Below are positions 63,827 to 64,000 of a DNA stretch of 64,000 bases, one piece after another. Location: assembly GCA_902606175.1 (NCBI GenBank), contig CACLEZ010000001.1:122431-186430 (forward strand). The letters run 5' to 3'. A model generated the notes under the pieces. It made no database searches and was not told where the DNA came from. It worked only from the letters and a program-made list of their open reading frames with translations. Source of the stretch: an uncultured SAR86 cluster bacterium. GTDB taxonomy: Bacteria > Pseudomonadota > Gammaproteobacteria > Magnimaribacterales > Magnimaribacteraceae. Each line of letters starts with the position of its first letter. Position 1 is the stretch's first letter. A program made the position numbers and the translations under genes.

Positions 63827-64000
63827 ATTCTTCTCCAAGAGTTGCAATAATTGATTACAAAATGAGTAATCTCTTTTCTATAAAAAATGCACTTGATAGC
63901 CTGGATATTGAATCTATTATTACTTCTTCTTCTAAAGAAATAGCTAGTTGTGATGGTGCTATACTTCCTGGAGTCGGCTCATACCCTATAGCAATGAATA
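63823..64000 (+). CDS. hisH: HisH-like glutamine amidotransferase (3'-truncated by window edge)
   Basis: The first 59 residues of a class I glutamine amidotransferase subunit are present: RVAIIDYKMSNLFSIKNAL followed by ILPGVGSYPIAM. The YKMSNLFS and PGVGS stretches are characteristic of HisH. The catalytic Cys-His-Glu residues would lie past the window end. It overlaps hisF by four bases, so the two are coupled, as expected for a heterodimer that moves ammonia from glutamine to HisF. Confidence 0.88.
   Translation, partial: MNSSPRVAIIDYKMSNLFSIKNALDSLDIESIITSSSKEIASCDGAILPGVGSYPIAMN

Overview
The window is AT-rich and densely coded, with short or overlapping gene junctions. It looks like a chromosomal segment of a streamlined, probably marine, gammaproteobacterium. 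The evidence is the gammaproteobacterial gene order (uvrC-pgsA followed by tRNA-Cys and tRNA-Leu; thrS-infC-rpmI-rplT-pheS-pheT-ihfA-merR-like followed by tRNA-Pro), DjlA, PdxH, an L-2-hydroxyglutarate-oxidase-like protein and an IF3 of enterobacterial length. The base composition and compact layout recall SAR86-type genomes, but that placement is inference. No transposase, integrase, phage gene or CRISPR array was seen.

Layout. 1-5920: central carbon and sugar-nucleotide genes (pgi, cut by the window start; manC), uvrC, pgsA, tRNA-Cys and an FAD oxidoreductase. 5965-13057: tRNA-Leu and a first polysaccharide block running from a WbpL-type initiating transferase to a WbpM-type dehydratase. 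It encloses a stand-alone GlmU-like acetyltransferase, a Gfo/Idh oxidoreductase, a cupin, a sugar C-methyltransferase and a LmbE-type deacetylase. 13074-26046: housekeeping genes (RNase D-like, phosphoesterase, thiolase with its OB-fold partner, djlA, ketoacyl synthase, DoxX, pdxH, then the thrS-infC-rpmI-rplT-pheST-ihfA block). 26048-29478: tRNA-Pro, a reductase/2-epimerase pair resembling the later steps of UDP-L-FucNAc synthesis, and a glycosyltransferase. 29475-31294: CoA-transferase and GST genes on the minus strand. 31295-31846: a structured intergenic region. 31847 to the end: a large surface-polysaccharide locus, all on the plus strand.

The large locus assembles several activated sugars. 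These are dTDP-L-rhamnose (rfbB-A-C-D); a GDP-heptose derivative (hddC, hddA, a Gmd-like dehydratase, gmhA and variant epimerases); a possible deoxy or branched sugar made by a minimal two-subunit TPP enzyme and a ColD-like PLP dehydratase with His in place of Lys; and a CMP-nonulosonate of the legionaminic type (legB, legC, legG, legI, ptmE, ptmF, legF, ptmA). In the last set a formyltransferase sits where an acetyltransferase is expected. A HisF/HisH pair at the right edge suggests an amidination step whose amidotransferase would lie outside the window. A Wzz-like protein and a PglK-like ABC exporter suggest how the glycan is handled at the membrane.

The most novel-looking element is not a protein. 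At 31437-31563, just after a good promoter, two tandem units share a nearly identical core folding into two mini-hairpins with C-rich loops. Each unit is closed by an outer stem of unrelated sequence that is nevertheless perfectly complementary. A third, 14-bp perfect stem follows. This looks like an undescribed structured RNA (small RNA or leader). Other notable points are a PheT lacking the N-terminal tRNA-binding OB domain and an infC that appears to start at AUA.
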